This document shows positions 1 through 9,313 of a stretch of 64,000 nucleotides of DNA, piece by piece (position 1 is the stretch's first letter; each line of letters starts with the position of its first letter). The stretch comes from CAXBGS01 sp963975425 (GTDB lineage: Bacteria > Planctomycetota > Planctomycetia > Pirellulales > Pirellulaceae). A model generated the notes under the pieces. That model was not told the DNA's origin and did not search any database. It saw nothing but the letters and a program-made list of their open reading frames with translations. The stretch covers positions 186,001 through 250,000 of the forward strand of contig CAXBGS010000009.1 in assembly GCA_963975425.1 (NCBI GenBank). The letters are read 5' to 3'. The position numbers were made by a program, and so were the translations under genes.

Positions 1-452
1 CTGCCGCTAAATTCCGTGATCGCATTGCCGTCACCATCAGGCGTCAGGAAGCTATCGTGCTTTTCGGCGGTCGCGCCGGTTAATGGATAAAAGACGTGCG
101 CGTAGTGTGTGGCGCCTTTGCTGATCGCCCAATCTTTCATCGCGGCCGCGACGATATCCGCAACGGTCGGATCGAGTTTTTTACCCGCTTCGATCGTAGA
201 AATCAGCGATTTGAAAATCGGCTTGGGCAACCGAGCTTTCATCACTTTCTTGCAAAACACATTTGCACAAAACAGTTCTTGAACCGGTGTTTCCGAGAAA
301 CTTAATTCCGGGGTCGGCGCTTGGTAGTCCGTCACCGCCGCGATTGCCGACTGGCGAACCGTATTGCCCGACGAAGGCGACGGACCTTTGGCCGCAGCCA
401 GTCCCCTGGATTTTGGTGCGTGATTCGATTCGGGGGTCAGCGTGGCACTCAA
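1..452 (-). CDS. glnN: Glutamine synthetase type III, N-terminal part (runs off the window)
   Basis: This is the first ~150 residues of an ammonia-assimilating glutamine synthetase (glutamate + NH3 + ATP to glutamine) of the large GSIII class, not the common GlnA-I class. The reverse-strand translation includes KVMKARLPKPIFKSL, an invariant-looking HVFYPLTG stretch, then TAEKHDSF and, at the window edge, GDGNAITEFSG, all typical of the GSIII N-terminal region. The start is a TTG at 452. An AGGAG lies 6 bases upstream, and an in-frame TGA closes the frame just above it, so no ATG alternative exists upstream. The catalytic beta-grasp and C-terminal parts lie outside the window. The family assignment is made from remembered GSIII motifs and is firm; regulation by nitrogen is expected but I found no clear sigma-54 site. 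Confidence 0.93.
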   Translation of the reverse strand, partial: MSATLTPESNHAPKSRGLAAAKGPSPSSGNTVRQSAIAAVTDYQAPTPELSFSETPVQELFCANVFCKKVMKARLPKPIFKSLISTIEAGKKLDPTVADIVAAAMKDWAISKGATHYAHVFYPLTGATAEKHDSFLTPDGDGNAITEFSG

Positions 453-1057
453 TGGGGGCTCCTTTTCGCATCAAGATGCGAGTGAATGTCGGTGGTGTTT
501 CGTTCTGTTGGACATGACGCCTGAGGTCAGGCGTGATTGGCCAGTCGCCTGTTGCACACCGTCGCCTGGTGTTCATACAGGCTCGGATCGCTTGCTTTTG
601 CGGCGAGATTGATGGCGAAGCAAACGTCGGACCTATTGTGAAACTGGTTGCAAAAAATAGTTCAGTCTTGAATGCATTCGTCGTCCCAGGGCGAATAATT
701 CGTTTCAAAAATTCGGCAGAAATCTTTGGCTCGCCCGGTTTCATGCGGTCATTCCAGGTGCTGTCATCTAGCTTGGATGTGCCTTTGGATTGCGCAGCGA
801 TGCTTCGGTTTGTTGCACATGCGGGGTATGCAGATGTTCAAGGGGCGTCTTTTGCGTAGGAAACGTGGCATCGCCGCTGGGTCTGGCCGCGGTACGGTTT
901 ATGCTTGTGGATGGGGGCACGATGCAGGCGGCGACAACTTCCGACGCCCCGAAACTTGACCGCCGGGTCGAACTTGCCCGCTGGGGCGGATTCGGCCGGT
1001 GCGCCGAATCTGCACCAACGTCCTCCATCGACTTACAGCCCGCGTAGCACGACCGCG
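453..1057. other. Non-coding spacer between divergent glnN and potassium channel genes
   Basis: About 600 bp separate two divergent genes. Several overlapping open frames exist on both strands, but none has a recognisable domain, a convincing ribosome binding site or plausible residue composition. The palindrome at 517-534 is the only ordered element I saw. An AT-rich patch near 640-665 could hold promoter sequence for glnN. Confidence 0.5.
517..534. promoter_or_regulatory. Short palindrome upstream of glnN
   Basis: ACGCCTGA and its exact reverse complement TCAGGCGT are separated by two bases, about 65 bp upstream of the glnN start. It could be an operator for a dimeric regulator or an mRNA hairpin in the leader. 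No known binding-site consensus was matched, so a role is inference only. Confidence 0.3.
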
Positions 1058-2125
1058 ATGACACAAAGCAACTCGCTGCGCAAGATGCTGATCGGACTTT
1101 TGTTCTTCGGTATGACGTGCGTTGCCGCGGTGATCGGTTACACGGCGGCCGGCTGGTCCCTGGTCGACTCGTTGTACATGGTCGTGATTACGATCTTTGG
1201 CGTCGGATACGGCGAAGTCCAGCCGATCGAAACCGCAGGGCTCAAATTTTTTACGGCGATCATCATCATCGCGGGATGTTCGTCAGGGATCTATGTCGTC
1301 GGCGGATTCGTGCAAATGATCGCCGAGGGTGAAATTCAACGAGCTTTGGGAGTCCATCGCATGAGTCGAGGCATTGAACAAACGAGAGACCACGTGATTA
1401 TCTGTGGTTTCGGTCGCGTCGGACGGATGCTTGCAGCCGATTTAGTCGAACTGGGCGAACCATTCGTCTGTGTTGATTCCAGTCCCGAGCGAATCGCGCA
1501 GGCTGAAGAGCACGGTTATCTGGTCGTGACCGGAAATGCGGGCGAAGAAGAAACACTGTTAAGAGCCGGTATCGCGCGTGCCCGAGTCGTCGCGACCGTG
1601 TTGCCCGATGACGCCGCCAACGTGTTCATCACGCTGACCGTCCGCGAACTGCGCGAGGACATCGAACTTATCGCACGTGGTGAATCCGAATCGACACGGC
1701 GCAAATTAATTCGCAGCGGCGCCAATCACGTGGTGTTACCCGCCGCGATTGGAGCGTCCAAAATCGCCCATATGATTTCATGTCCGAGTCCGGATGCATT
1801 GCTGACCGAAGCGAAACAGAGGGACCGATTGCAGGCCGATTTGTTGACGCTCGGTTTGGCGCTGCGAGAGTTTTCGATTGAACCCGATAGCGAAGTCGTG
1901 GGGGCTTCGCTGGCGAATATCGACTTGGCCGATCACGGCGGCATGTTGGTTGTTGCCATGCACCGCACCGACGGGACGATTATCCAAAACCCAGGTCGCG
2001 AAGAAATGCTTTGCGAAGGCGACCGTCTGTACATCGTCGCCAATCGAGCCAACGCATCATTGCTGACCAAGAAACTGCAAGCCGAACGGCCCGAGATGGT
2101 CTATCGCGGAGCCCGTACGAAATAA
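1058..2125 (+). CDS. Two-TM potassium channel with cytoplasmic RCK (TrkA-N/TrkA-C) domains
   Basis: A 355-residue inner-membrane K+ channel subunit of the MthK/Kch type. Transmembrane helix 1 spans about residues 10-32, the pore loop ends in the filter GVGYGE (48-53), and helix 2 spans about 63-88. A Rossmann RCK_N domain follows with GFGRVG at 116-121, and a TrkA-C-like domain occupies the last ~80 residues, which would gate the pore in response to a bound ligand or ion. The open frame extends upstream to 905, but the extra 51 residues are low in hydrophobicity and look like leader sequence, so the ATG at 1058 is preferred. The filter has Gly-Val-Gly-Tyr-Gly-Glu, close to the TVGYGE family form but with Gly in place of the usual Thr. 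It has no operon partner. Confidence 0.9.
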   Translation: MTQSNSLRKMLIGLLFFGMTCVAAVIGYTAAGWSLVDSLYMVVITIFGVGYGEVQPIETAGLKFFTAIIIIAGCSSGIYVVGGFVQMIAEGEIQRALGVHRMSRGIEQTRDHVIICGFGRVGRMLAADLVELGEPFVCVDSSPERIAQAEEHGYLVVTGNAGEEETLLRAGIARARVVATVLPDDAANVFITLTVRELREDIELIARGESESTRRKLIRSGANHVVLPAAIGASKIAHMISCPSPDALLTEAKQRDRLQADLLTLGLALREFSIEPDSEVVGASLANIDLADHGGMLVVAMHRTDGTIIQNPGREEMLCEGDRLYIVANRANASLLTKKLQAERPEMVYRGARTK

Positions 2126-2429
2126 AAGGCGTGCCCCATCGAAAGTTTCATTCTCGCGGAGATGCTTCATTCTCGCGGAGATTCTGGGCTGGTCGTTAAG
2201 CGGTGATCTGTACGATCGCGATAGAGAACGCGTGTACAGAAGTCGTAAAAGCCGGCAAGTGAACGTGGCCTGAACGCTAATCGTGGCACTCTGTCGCAAC
2301 AAACAAAGACACACCGGTTGCGGACGCGGTATAACTGTTGGCTGTCACTGGCGGGCTTGCGCTCGATCAGCCCGCCTCGGCGATCTCCCCACTCCCTCCC
2401 TCTAACGTTGCACTTCTTGGAATACTGCC
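2126..2429. other. Spacer with a 17-bp direct repeat
   Basis: This ~300 bp gap follows the channel gene and precedes the PQQ-propeller gene. TTCATTCTCGCGGAGAT occurs twice, at 2147-2163 and 2166-2182 (period 19 bp). The rest should contain the promoter of the next gene but shows no recognisable box. No coding sequence was supported. Confidence 0.5.
2147..2182. repeat. Two-copy 17-bp direct repeat
   Basis: Two identical copies of TTCATTCTCGCGGAGAT are separated by GC, starting 21 bp after the potassium-channel stop codon. It could be a local slippage duplication or a paired protein-binding site; nothing distinguishes these. Confidence 0.7.
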
Positions 2430-5400
2430 ATGCAAGTTCTACGGTCTCGTGTTCTCTGGTTGTCACTCTGCGTTGTGACGGCGATCTGTGGTGGTGCATG
2501 TCCCACTGCGATGGCCGATTGGCCGGCCTATCTGAATGGAAATGACCGTGCCGGCTTTACCGAGTCGCGATTAGACCCGTCGCTGCGATTGGCGTGGACT
2601 TATAAGTCGCCTGCGAAACCGATGAAGGCATGGTCGGGACCACGCGAGACACCGATCGAAGGCAAACAGATGCGGCATCGCGTCGACTTTGATGATGCCC
2701 TGCAAGTCGTAATGTCCGACGGACTTGCTTACTTTGGCTCGACCGTCGACCACCGGATGCACTGCGTCGAAGCGAAATCAGGACGACCGGTTTGGAGCTT
2801 CTATACCGAAGGACCGATTCGTCTGGCACCGACCATCGCACACGGAAACGTCTATTTCGGTTCGGACGATGGGATCGCATACTGCCTGAACGCTAAAAGT
2901 GGTGACTTGGTTTGGAAGATGCGAGTCGCACCCAAGGACGATCGGTTGCTCTCACGAGGTGAAATGATCTCACGATGGCCTGTCCGCACCGGAGTCAGTG
3001 TCGACGGCGACATCGCGTATTTTGGCGCCGGCGTTTTTCCGCACGAGACGGTTTATCTGTGTGCCGTCAACGCGAAAGACGGCACGATCGTGTGGCGCAA
3101 CGATACGATCAGCGAACAAGATGCCGGACGCAACGACCTGTCACCTCAAGGCTATATGCTGTGTAACGACGATCATTTGTACGTTCCATCGGGCCGATCC
3201 TTACCCGTCGCGTTTTCCAAGAAAACCGGCGATATCGTTTTCAAGAAACAGTATTCTTGGCGCAGCGACGCGGGCGGCGTGGTCGGGGGCACCAAAGCCG
3301 TTCTTGGTGACGGACAAGTCTATTCCGGCGGCCCTCATCACTTTTTGGCGATGGACCAAAAAACGGGTGACGTCGGTGAGGCATGGATCAACGGGCGTCA
3401 AATGGTACTCGCGGGCGAACTGGCGTACTTGATGGACGGAGAAAAAATCTACTGTGTCAATCGCGCCGAACATGCCAAGGCCAGTCAGGAAAAACAAAAA
3501 TGGTTCTTGAAGGCCCGTGAGTTCCGCAAGAAACCGAAGGTCGTCGCCCAGGCCAATGCAAAGATGGACGAATACGCTCGCGTCGGCATCTTGTGGGAAT
3601 ACCCAAGCGATTTTGATGATGTCCTGATTGCAACGGACAACTTGGTGATCGCCGGCGGCTTGAACCAATTGGTCGCCCTGGACCGACACAGCGGAAAAGA
3701 AGTTTGGCAGCAAACCGTCGGCGGCAACGTACGTGGATTGGCCGTTGCCGATGACGTGCTGACCGTTAGTACCGATGAAGGCAACATCTATGCGTTTCAT
3801 CAGGATGCCGCGGCATCGCCGGTGACGTGGCCCAAGCCATACAGCGAACCTTTTCCGCAAGACAGTCTGACTGCGTTGTATCGCTCGGCCGCAAACGAAA
3901 TCCTTGATCGCAGCGGCCACGACAAAGGTTATTGCCTGGTCGTGGGCAGTGAGCAGGGGCGGCTGGCATACGAGTTGGCAATGCAGAGCGAATTGAACGT
4001 GATTTGTGTCGAGCCTGATGCCCAGAAGGCAACGCAGTCGCGTCAATCGCTCGAGCGTGCGGGAGTCCACGCGACTCGGATCACTGTCGTCAACGCACCG
4101 CTGGACGCGATGCCGTTTTCGAACTATTTCGCCAACCTGATCGTCTCGGATTCGGCGCTGCTGACGGGCAAACTGCCCTGTGATCCCAATGACGTTTCGC
4201 GGCACCTGAAACCTTGCGGCGGCGTGCTGATCTTGGGACGGCCCAGCGACGCACCCACAATCGAAAGCGCCGATGATGACCGAGTCGTTGTGCAGTGGTT
4301 GACCGAGCTGTATCGGCGTGACGAGGGCGAAGTCGTTGCCGACGCACCGTGGTGGATGCTGCGGCGCGGCAAGCTGTCGGGTGCCGGCGATTGGTCGCAT
4401 CAATATGGCAACGTCGCGAACACTTCATATACCGAAGACCATCGGATTCGCGATGGCTTGGGCGTGTTGTGGTACGGCGATCCCGGTCCCAGTGCGATGG
4501 TGAATCGTCACGAAGCCGCCGGAGCACCGCTGTCGACCAACGGCCGAATGTTCATCCAAGGCACCGACAAGGTGATGGCCTATGACGCGTACAACGGAAC
4601 GTTCCTGTGGGACTACGAAAATCCGGGCGCAATCCGTACCGGTGTGTTCAATAATCGCGAGACGAATAATCTTGCGGCCAGCGATGATGCTCTTTTCGTT
4701 GCCGTCCACGATACGTGCACGGCCCTCGATGGCGCTACTGGGCAAGTCTTGGCTGAGTACAGAACGCCCGAGTCACCCGACGGCATTCAGCGAGCTTGGG
4801 CGTACCTGGCCTATGACAAGGGGCAGTTGTTCGGCACCAGCACGATCCGAGAAGAGCTAGAGATGAAAATGCGTCGGCGTGGGTTGACGGTGAAGAGCCA
4901 GACCGATGCGATCTTTGCGGTCGATACCAAGACCGGCGAGCGGTCGTGGGTCTATCGAGGCGACAATATCTTGCACACAACCATCGCGATCGGTCCCGAA
5001 CATGTTTACTTCATCGACAGTTCGATCACGCCCGAGGAACGGCGTCAGTTGTACCTCAGTGACAAAGGCGATCTAAAGAACTTGACCGGCGATGCGGCGC
5101 TGAAGGCCGAACAAGAGATGAAAGAGTTGGACCTGCGTCTAGCCGTCGCACTTGATCGGCGCACCGGCGAAAAGCTTTGGCAGGTGCCCGTCAATGTCAC
5201 CGACACCACAAACGTCAGTTCAGGTGGCGGGAATTTAACGCTGATGTACGCCGATGGCCACATCGTGTTGTGCGGTGCGAACGCAAACGGCCACTACTGG
5301 AAACAGTTTCTCGCCGGCGAGTTTGAGACTCGTAAGATTGTTGTCCTTGATGCGAGCGACGGCACCGAGTTGTGGGCCAAGAATGCCAACTACATGAACC

Positions 5401-6329
5401 GGCCGGCTGTGATCGGTGATGAGATTTTTGCCGAACCTTGGGCATTCATGCTGCATACCGGCGAGCCGAAAACGCGGCCACATCCGCTGACCGGCGAAGA
5501 CAGTCAGTGGCGATTCAGCCGTCCCGGTCATCACTGCGGCATCATCACCGCTACGCCCAATATGATGTTCTTTCGAAGCGGATTCATTGGCTATTACGAC
5601 CTGTATCACGACAGCGGAACCCGCCACTTTGCCGGTCAACGTCTGGGATGTTGGATTAACGCCATCCCGGGAAACGGCTTGGTCATGATCCCCGAGGCAA
5701 GTGCGGGATGCGTGTGCCAATTCTCAATCGCATCGACCGTCGTTTTGGAACCGAAGACCGAAAGCAAGTCGTGGGGCATCTTCAGCGCGGTCGGCGAATC
5801 GACTCCGGTGAAACGGATGGGAATCAACTTTGGTGCGCCCGGTGACCGAAAGGACATCGGCGGCAGTGAATGGTTTGGTTATCCAAGGCCCAGCTCGCGT
5901 CAACGATTGGAATACGTCTTTGATCTAAAGCCTGATTTGCAACCCGGCGGTGGTTGGTACAGCAAGAATCTGGAATCGATCAACGTCGCCGGTACCGACA
6001 AGCCATGGCTGTTCGCTTCAGGCGCACGTGGATTGAAACGATTCGAAGTGCCATTGGTTGGCAAAGACGATCCGGCGTCTAAGTACACGGTCAAGTTTCA
6101 TTTCGCCAACTTGACCACCGAACCTGTCTCGTTTGTCGATATTCGCCTGCAAGGCCAAACGGTTGCGACAGGAATCAATGTGGCAGCATCAAGCGACGGC
6201 CCGACGAGGCCGATGACCAAAGAATTCAACGACATTTCTGTCGACGGAAACTTGGTCGTCGAATTAGAAACCCAGCCGGGTCAGCCGCTTGCGACACTGT
6301 CCGCGATCGAGATGATTCGCCAACCGTAG
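2430..6329 (+). CDS. Secreted PQQ-type beta-propeller protein with embedded methyltransferase-like domain
   Basis: A 1,299-residue exported protein. An N-terminal signal peptide (about residues 1-29, ending near AMA) precedes many PQQ-enzyme-like blades with repeated patterns such as AYCLNAKSGDLVWK, VALDRHSGKEVWQ and VALDRRTGEKLWQ. The blades fall in two sets (about 40-480 and 640-1150). Between them (about 495-620) is a segment reading CLVVGSEQGRLAYELA ... VICVEPD, which resembles a class I SAM methyltransferase motif I/II, although the usual GxGxG is only partly kept (GSEQG). The last ~110 residues form a beta-rich malectin-like carbohydrate-binding region. Planctomycetes encode many such proteins, often of unknown substrate. 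PQQ binding itself is not shown, since blades of this type also occur in non-enzymatic scaffolds. It is monocistronic and converges on the acyltransferase. Confidence 0.85.
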   Translation: MQVLRSRVLWLSLCVVTAICGGACPTAMADWPAYLNGNDRAGFTESRLDPSLRLAWTYKSPAKPMKAWSGPRETPIEGKQMRHRVDFDDALQVVMSDGLAYFGSTVDHRMHCVEAKSGRPVWSFYTEGPIRLAPTIAHGNVYFGSDDGIAYCLNAKSGDLVWKMRVAPKDDRLLSRGEMISRWPVRTGVSVDGDIAYFGAGVFPHETVYLCAVNAKDGTIVWRNDTISEQDAGRNDLSPQGYMLCNDDHLYVPSGRSLPVAFSKKTGDIVFKKQYSWRSDAGGVVGGTKAVLGDGQVYSGGPHHFLAMDQKTGDVGEAWINGRQMVLAGELAYLMDGEKIYCVNRAEHAKASQEKQKWFLKAREFRKKPKVVAQANAKMDEYARVGILWEYPSDFDDVLIATDNLVIAGGLNQLVALDRHSGKEVWQQTVGGNVRGLAVADDVLTVSTDEGNIYAFHQDAAASPVTWPKPYSEPFPQDSLTALYRSAANEILDRSGHDKGYCLVVGSEQGRLAYELAMQSELNVICVEPDAQKATQSRQSLERAGVHATRITVVNAPLDAMPFSNYFANLIVSDSALLTGKLPCDPNDVSRHLKPCGGVLILGRPSDAPTIESADDDRVVVQWLTELYRRDEGEVVADAPWWMLRRGKLSGAGDWSHQYGNVANTSYTEDHRIRDGLGVLWYGDPGPSAMVNRHEAAGAPLSTNGRMFIQGTDKVMAYDAYNGTFLWDYENPGAIRTGVFNNRETNNLAASDDALFVAVHDTCTALDGATGQVLAEYRTPESPDGIQRAWAYLAYDKGQLFGTSTIREELEMKMRRRGLTVKSQTDAIFAVDTKTGERSWVYRGDNILHTTIAIGPEHVYFIDSSITPEERRQLYLSDKGDLKNLTGDAALKAEQEMKELDLRLAVALDRRTGEKLWQVPVNVTDTTNVSSGGGNLTLMYADGHIVLCGANANGHYWKQFLAGEFETRKIVVLDASDGTELWAKNANYMNRPAVIGDEIFAEPWAFMLHTGEPKTRPHPLTGEDSQWRFSRPGHHCGIITATPNMMFFRSGFIGYYDLYHDSGTRHFAGQRLGCWINAIPGNGLVMIPEASAGCVCQFSIASTVVLEPKTESKSWGIFSAVGESTPVKRMGINFGAPGDRKDIGGSEWFGYPRPSSRQRLEYVFDLKPDLQPGGGWYSKNLESINVAGTDKPWLFASGARGLKRFEVPLVGKDDPASKYTVKFHFANLTTEPVSFVDIRLQGQTVATGINVAASSDGPTRPMTKEFNDISVDGNLVVELETQPGQPLATLSAIEMIRQP

Positions 6330-6409
6330 CGGTGGCCAAGCTCTCGGACGTGGGCCGAGTCCTTAACATGGGCCGGGGATCGAGTGATGGTCGACCCAAA
6401 GCGACGGGA

Positions 6410-7531
6410 TTATTTCGTCGTCGAGACGGTTGGGCTCGGACGTCGCGGCACCAACCGTTGAAAGGTCTTACAGAGAATCGAAGAAACGTCGACTCCACGC
6501 AGACGCTGTAGTGAGGGTCGTTCAACGAAGCGGTGCAGGCCGATTGCCATCGTCAGGGCGACTGCGAAGGCGACGAAAATTGCGACGATCGGATAGACAC
6601 CGCGATCTTCTAATTCGCGAATCACGATGTATCCGATATTCTGGTGTGTCAGATACAACGTGTAAGAAATCGCACCCAAGAACGTCAGCCACTTTGCGTT
6701 AAGCCATGCCAGTCGGCCGTTGACTGCCATCCACAAGATGGCTGCCAAGGCGGCATCGATCAACATGGCTTCGGTTCCCGAACGCAATGCGATTGCAGCC
6801 AAGCAACATCCGGCGGCCAGCAAACGTGTGATCCGGGCGTCGGTTCGGCGGCGCCCGTCGTAAATCAGAATCCCCAGCCCAAACATGGCGATGTACTTGA
6901 AGCTGGCGATCGTGACGACTTTGCTCAGGATGCCGGCCGTCGTTGGCGAAACCATTTCCGACAAGCTTTGTGTGGCGACAGCCATTGCTGCCAGACTGAC
7001 CCAAATCGCCGTCGTTGCGGTGGGCCACCGAAATGCACCCAGTCGATAAACCAGCAGCATGTTGCAATAGAAAATCAACTCGGCCTGCAACGACCAATAC
7101 GCGCCATCGACGTGCGGCGTACCCAACAGCGATTGAATCATCGTTAAGTTGACGATCGCTTGACGAATGCTGACCTGTTGGCCACTTAGTCCGAATGCCA
7201 TGACCACCACAAAAGTCAACACAACCGCAGCCCAGTATGCGGGATACAGTCGCGTGAATCGGCCCCAGGCGAATTTGACGCTATCGGACGTCCGCTCTAA
7301 CGTCATCAGGATCACGAATCCGCTGAGCATGAAGAACAGGTTCACGCCATAGTCGCCCCAACTGATCGACAGCGGCAGGCTCTCGCGATGGCCGAACAGT
7401 TCTTGATATCGCGTGGTGAAATGAAAGAAGACGACGGCCAGTGCCGCCAATCCGCGCAGCGCATCGAGTTCGAGTATGCGGCCACTCGCTGTCGAATGTT
7501 TGGTGTTTTCGGTCGCTGCTGGATGGGTCAC
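6410..7531 (-). CDS. Membrane acyltransferase, family 3 (OafA/YrhL type)
   Basis: A 373-residue multi-pass inner-membrane O-acyltransferase that would transfer acetyl or other acyl groups to surface glycans. Near the N-terminus it carries LDALRGLAALAVVFFHF, the family's RG and active-site His region, followed by about ten hydrophobic helices and a C-terminal FVERPSL motif typical of the family. The frame is open up to 7693, but the GTG at 7531 is preferred: AAGGA lies 8 bases upstream, and the extra upstream residues are Arg-rich and unlike the family. It lies 219 bp downstream of the sulfatase on the same strand, so it may share that transcript or have its own promoter. Confidence 0.88.
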   Translation of the reverse strand: MTHPAATENTKHSTASGRILELDALRGLAALAVVFFHFTTRYQELFGHRESLPLSISWGDYGVNLFFMLSGFVILMTLERTSDSVKFAWGRFTRLYPAYWAAVVLTFVVVMAFGLSGQQVSIRQAIVNLTMIQSLLGTPHVDGAYWSLQAELIFYCNMLLVYRLGAFRWPTATTAIWVSLAAMAVATQSLSEMVSPTTAGILSKVVTIASFKYIAMFGLGILIYDGRRRTDARITRLLAAGCCLAAIALRSGTEAMLIDAALAAILWMAVNGRLAWLNAKWLTFLGAISYTLYLTHQNIGYIVIRELEDRGVYPIVAIFVAFAVALTMAIGLHRFVERPSLQRLRGVDVSSILCKTFQRLVPRRPSPTVSTTK

Positions 7532-7750
7532 GCGAGAAGTCCTTGAGGCCGAGCGCCGAGAGTCGCCGCCGATGCAGTGGTCACGAAACTTTAGCACCCC
7601 ATAGGACGCATGCGACGTGATTCGGCGGTCGCACCGAAGGACCCAATGCGGATCTTGCCGGTTACGACGATCGTGTCGCCGCGTCACCGGCAATTGCCCA
7701 CGTGGTGCAGGTGCGAGGTGGCAGGGATCGATCTCGCAGAATCGTCGTTG

Positions 7751-9313
7751 CTATGGCGTTGCAGCTTCGCGCCCCGAGGTTTCGCGAACGCGATCCAATA
7801 GGCTGGTCATGGCTTCGACACGACCGGACTGTTCCAGCCACTGGTTGCGTTTCTCTTGCGGGTCGTCCGCTAAGTCATACAGTTGTCCGGTGGGGTCACC
7901 TTGCTTGATATCGAAAAATTTCGGCCGGGTGAATCCGCCGCTTCCGCGACCTTCGATCATCTTCCAATGACCTTGCCGCAGTGCAAACATACCAGCGAGC
8001 GAATGATGCACCGAGAAAGGTCTCGCGGATTTTTTCTCGCCCGTTAGCACGGATAAAAACGAGAAACTGTCCATGCCCGAGGTTCCCGACGGAATCGGCT
8101 GGCCAGTGATTTCGGCCACGGTTGCGAACATGTCGGTCAGTTCCACCAGGGCATCGCTGGTCTGGTTCGCGGTAACACGTGACGGCCAGCGAACGATGAA
8201 CGGTACGCGGTGACCGCCTTCATGAATGTCGGCCTTTGTGCCGCGCAGCGACGCGTTGCTTTGATGCGAAAACTGTTTGACGTATTCGCCTCGCGGCGTC
8301 ATCGCGATCTTGCCGCCATCGTCATCGGCATTGAAGTCCCACCAGTGCCAGAGTCCTCCGTTATCGCTGGTGAACAGAACCAACGTGTTGTCCGATATCC
8401 CGGCTTCGTCCAACGCATTCAGGACACGTCCGACGACATGGTCGGTTTCCCAAACAAAATCACCGTAGTCACCGGCATTCGATTTGCCTTTGGATTCATC
8501 CGACGGCGCGATCGGCAGGTGGGGCGAGTTCAGCGGCATGTACAGAAACAGCGGCCGATCGTCATCGCTTGTTTGTTTGATTGCCGACACCGCTTCGTCA
8601 CCGAGACGCGGCAACACATCATGGATGTCAAAACCAGGCGACTTGACCCCCGAGACACCATTGAGAAAGATCGTGCCCTTGATCTCGTCATGCCACAGTG
8701 TCGGCATTGTTTCCACTCGTCGGTCACGGATAAATGCGTACGGACTCATGTCCAGCGAAGCGGAGATGCCGAAATAGGAATCGAACCCGACGTCGCAGGG
8801 GCCGCCCGTGATGTCTCGCTCGAAATCAACGTTGTCGCCCGAACGAAAACGTTGTGGCCCACGTTCGCCCATCGGCTTGCCGTCACGATCAAACCAATCC
8901 ATACCGATGTGCCATTTGCCGACGCACGCGGTGCGATAACCTTTTTGTTTCAACAGCGTCGCGATGGTTGCGTCATCCGATTTGATCAACGGCGGCCCGA
9001 ATCCGTCCAGCACGCCTTTATCGAGCGATGTGCGCCAACAATAACGACCGGTCAAGAGTGTGTACCGAGTCGGCGTGCACACCGATGAGGGCGTATGCGC
9101 ATCGGTGAAACGCATGCCCTCGTTGGCGAGCCGATCCAGATTGGGCGTCGGGATTTTGGACTCAGGCTGATAGCACTGCGGGTCGCCCCAGCCCATATCG
9201 TCGGCCAGGATGATCACGACATTGGGGCGCGACGTATCGGTGTTGGCGGCGAAAGCAACCGAGCAACTCGTCGACAGTGTTAAACTAATCAAGAAAACGA
9301 CGAGAGCCTTCAT
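7751..9313 (-). CDS. Exported arylsulfatase A-type sulfatase
   Basis: A 520-residue sulfatase that would hydrolyse sulfate esters on polysaccharides outside the cytoplasm. A signal peptide covers about residues 1-22. The N-terminal metal site NVVIILADDMGWGD is followed by CTPTR, whose Cys79 would be converted to formylglycine. Downstream come GKWHIG and LFTSDNGG, further metal and substrate elements. The start at 9313 is set by AAGGAG 7 bases upstream and by the signal peptide. This ATG overlaps the TGA of the upstream dehydrogenase/cytochrome gene as ATGA, implying translational coupling. It lacks obvious membrane anchors. Family identity is secure; substrate is not predictable from sequence alone. 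Confidence 0.95.
   Translation of the reverse strand: MKALVVFLISLTLSTSCSVAFAANTDTSRPNVVIILADDMGWGDPQCYQPESKIPTPNLDRLANEGMRFTDAHTPSSVCTPTRYTLLTGRYCWRTSLDKGVLDGFGPPLIKSDDATIATLLKQKGYRTACVGKWHIGMDWFDRDGKPMGERGPQRFRSGDNVDFERDITGGPCDVGFDSYFGISASLDMSPYAFIRDRRVETMPTLWHDEIKGTIFLNGVSGVKSPGFDIHDVLPRLGDEAVSAIKQTSDDDRPLFLYMPLNSPHLPIAPSDESKGKSNAGDYGDFVWETDHVVGRVLNALDEAGISDNTLVLFTSDNGGLWHWWDFNADDDGGKIAMTPRGEYVKQFSHQSNASLRGTKADIHEGGHRVPFIVRWPSRVTANQTSDALVELTDMFATVAEITGQPIPSGTSGMDSFSFLSVLTGEKKSARPFSVHHSLAGMFALRQGHWKMIEGRGSGGFTRPKFFDIKQGDPTGQLYDLADDPQEKRNQWLEQSGRVEAMTSLLDRVRETSGREAATP

Noticed and set aside
181..744. 187-codon minus-strand frame overlapping glnN
   Set aside because: The adjacent frame matches type III glutamine synthetase and has a proper ribosome binding site; this frame has no domain.
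3201..4403. 400-codon minus-strand open frame inside the PQQ-propeller gene
   Set aside because: It lies opposite a clearly conserved protein and has no recognisable domain; long antisense frames are expected from the codon bias of this genome.
6330..6409. Possible bidirectional terminator between the convergent PQQ and acyltransferase genes
   Set aside because: Only a weak 5-bp stem was found and no U-run follows it.
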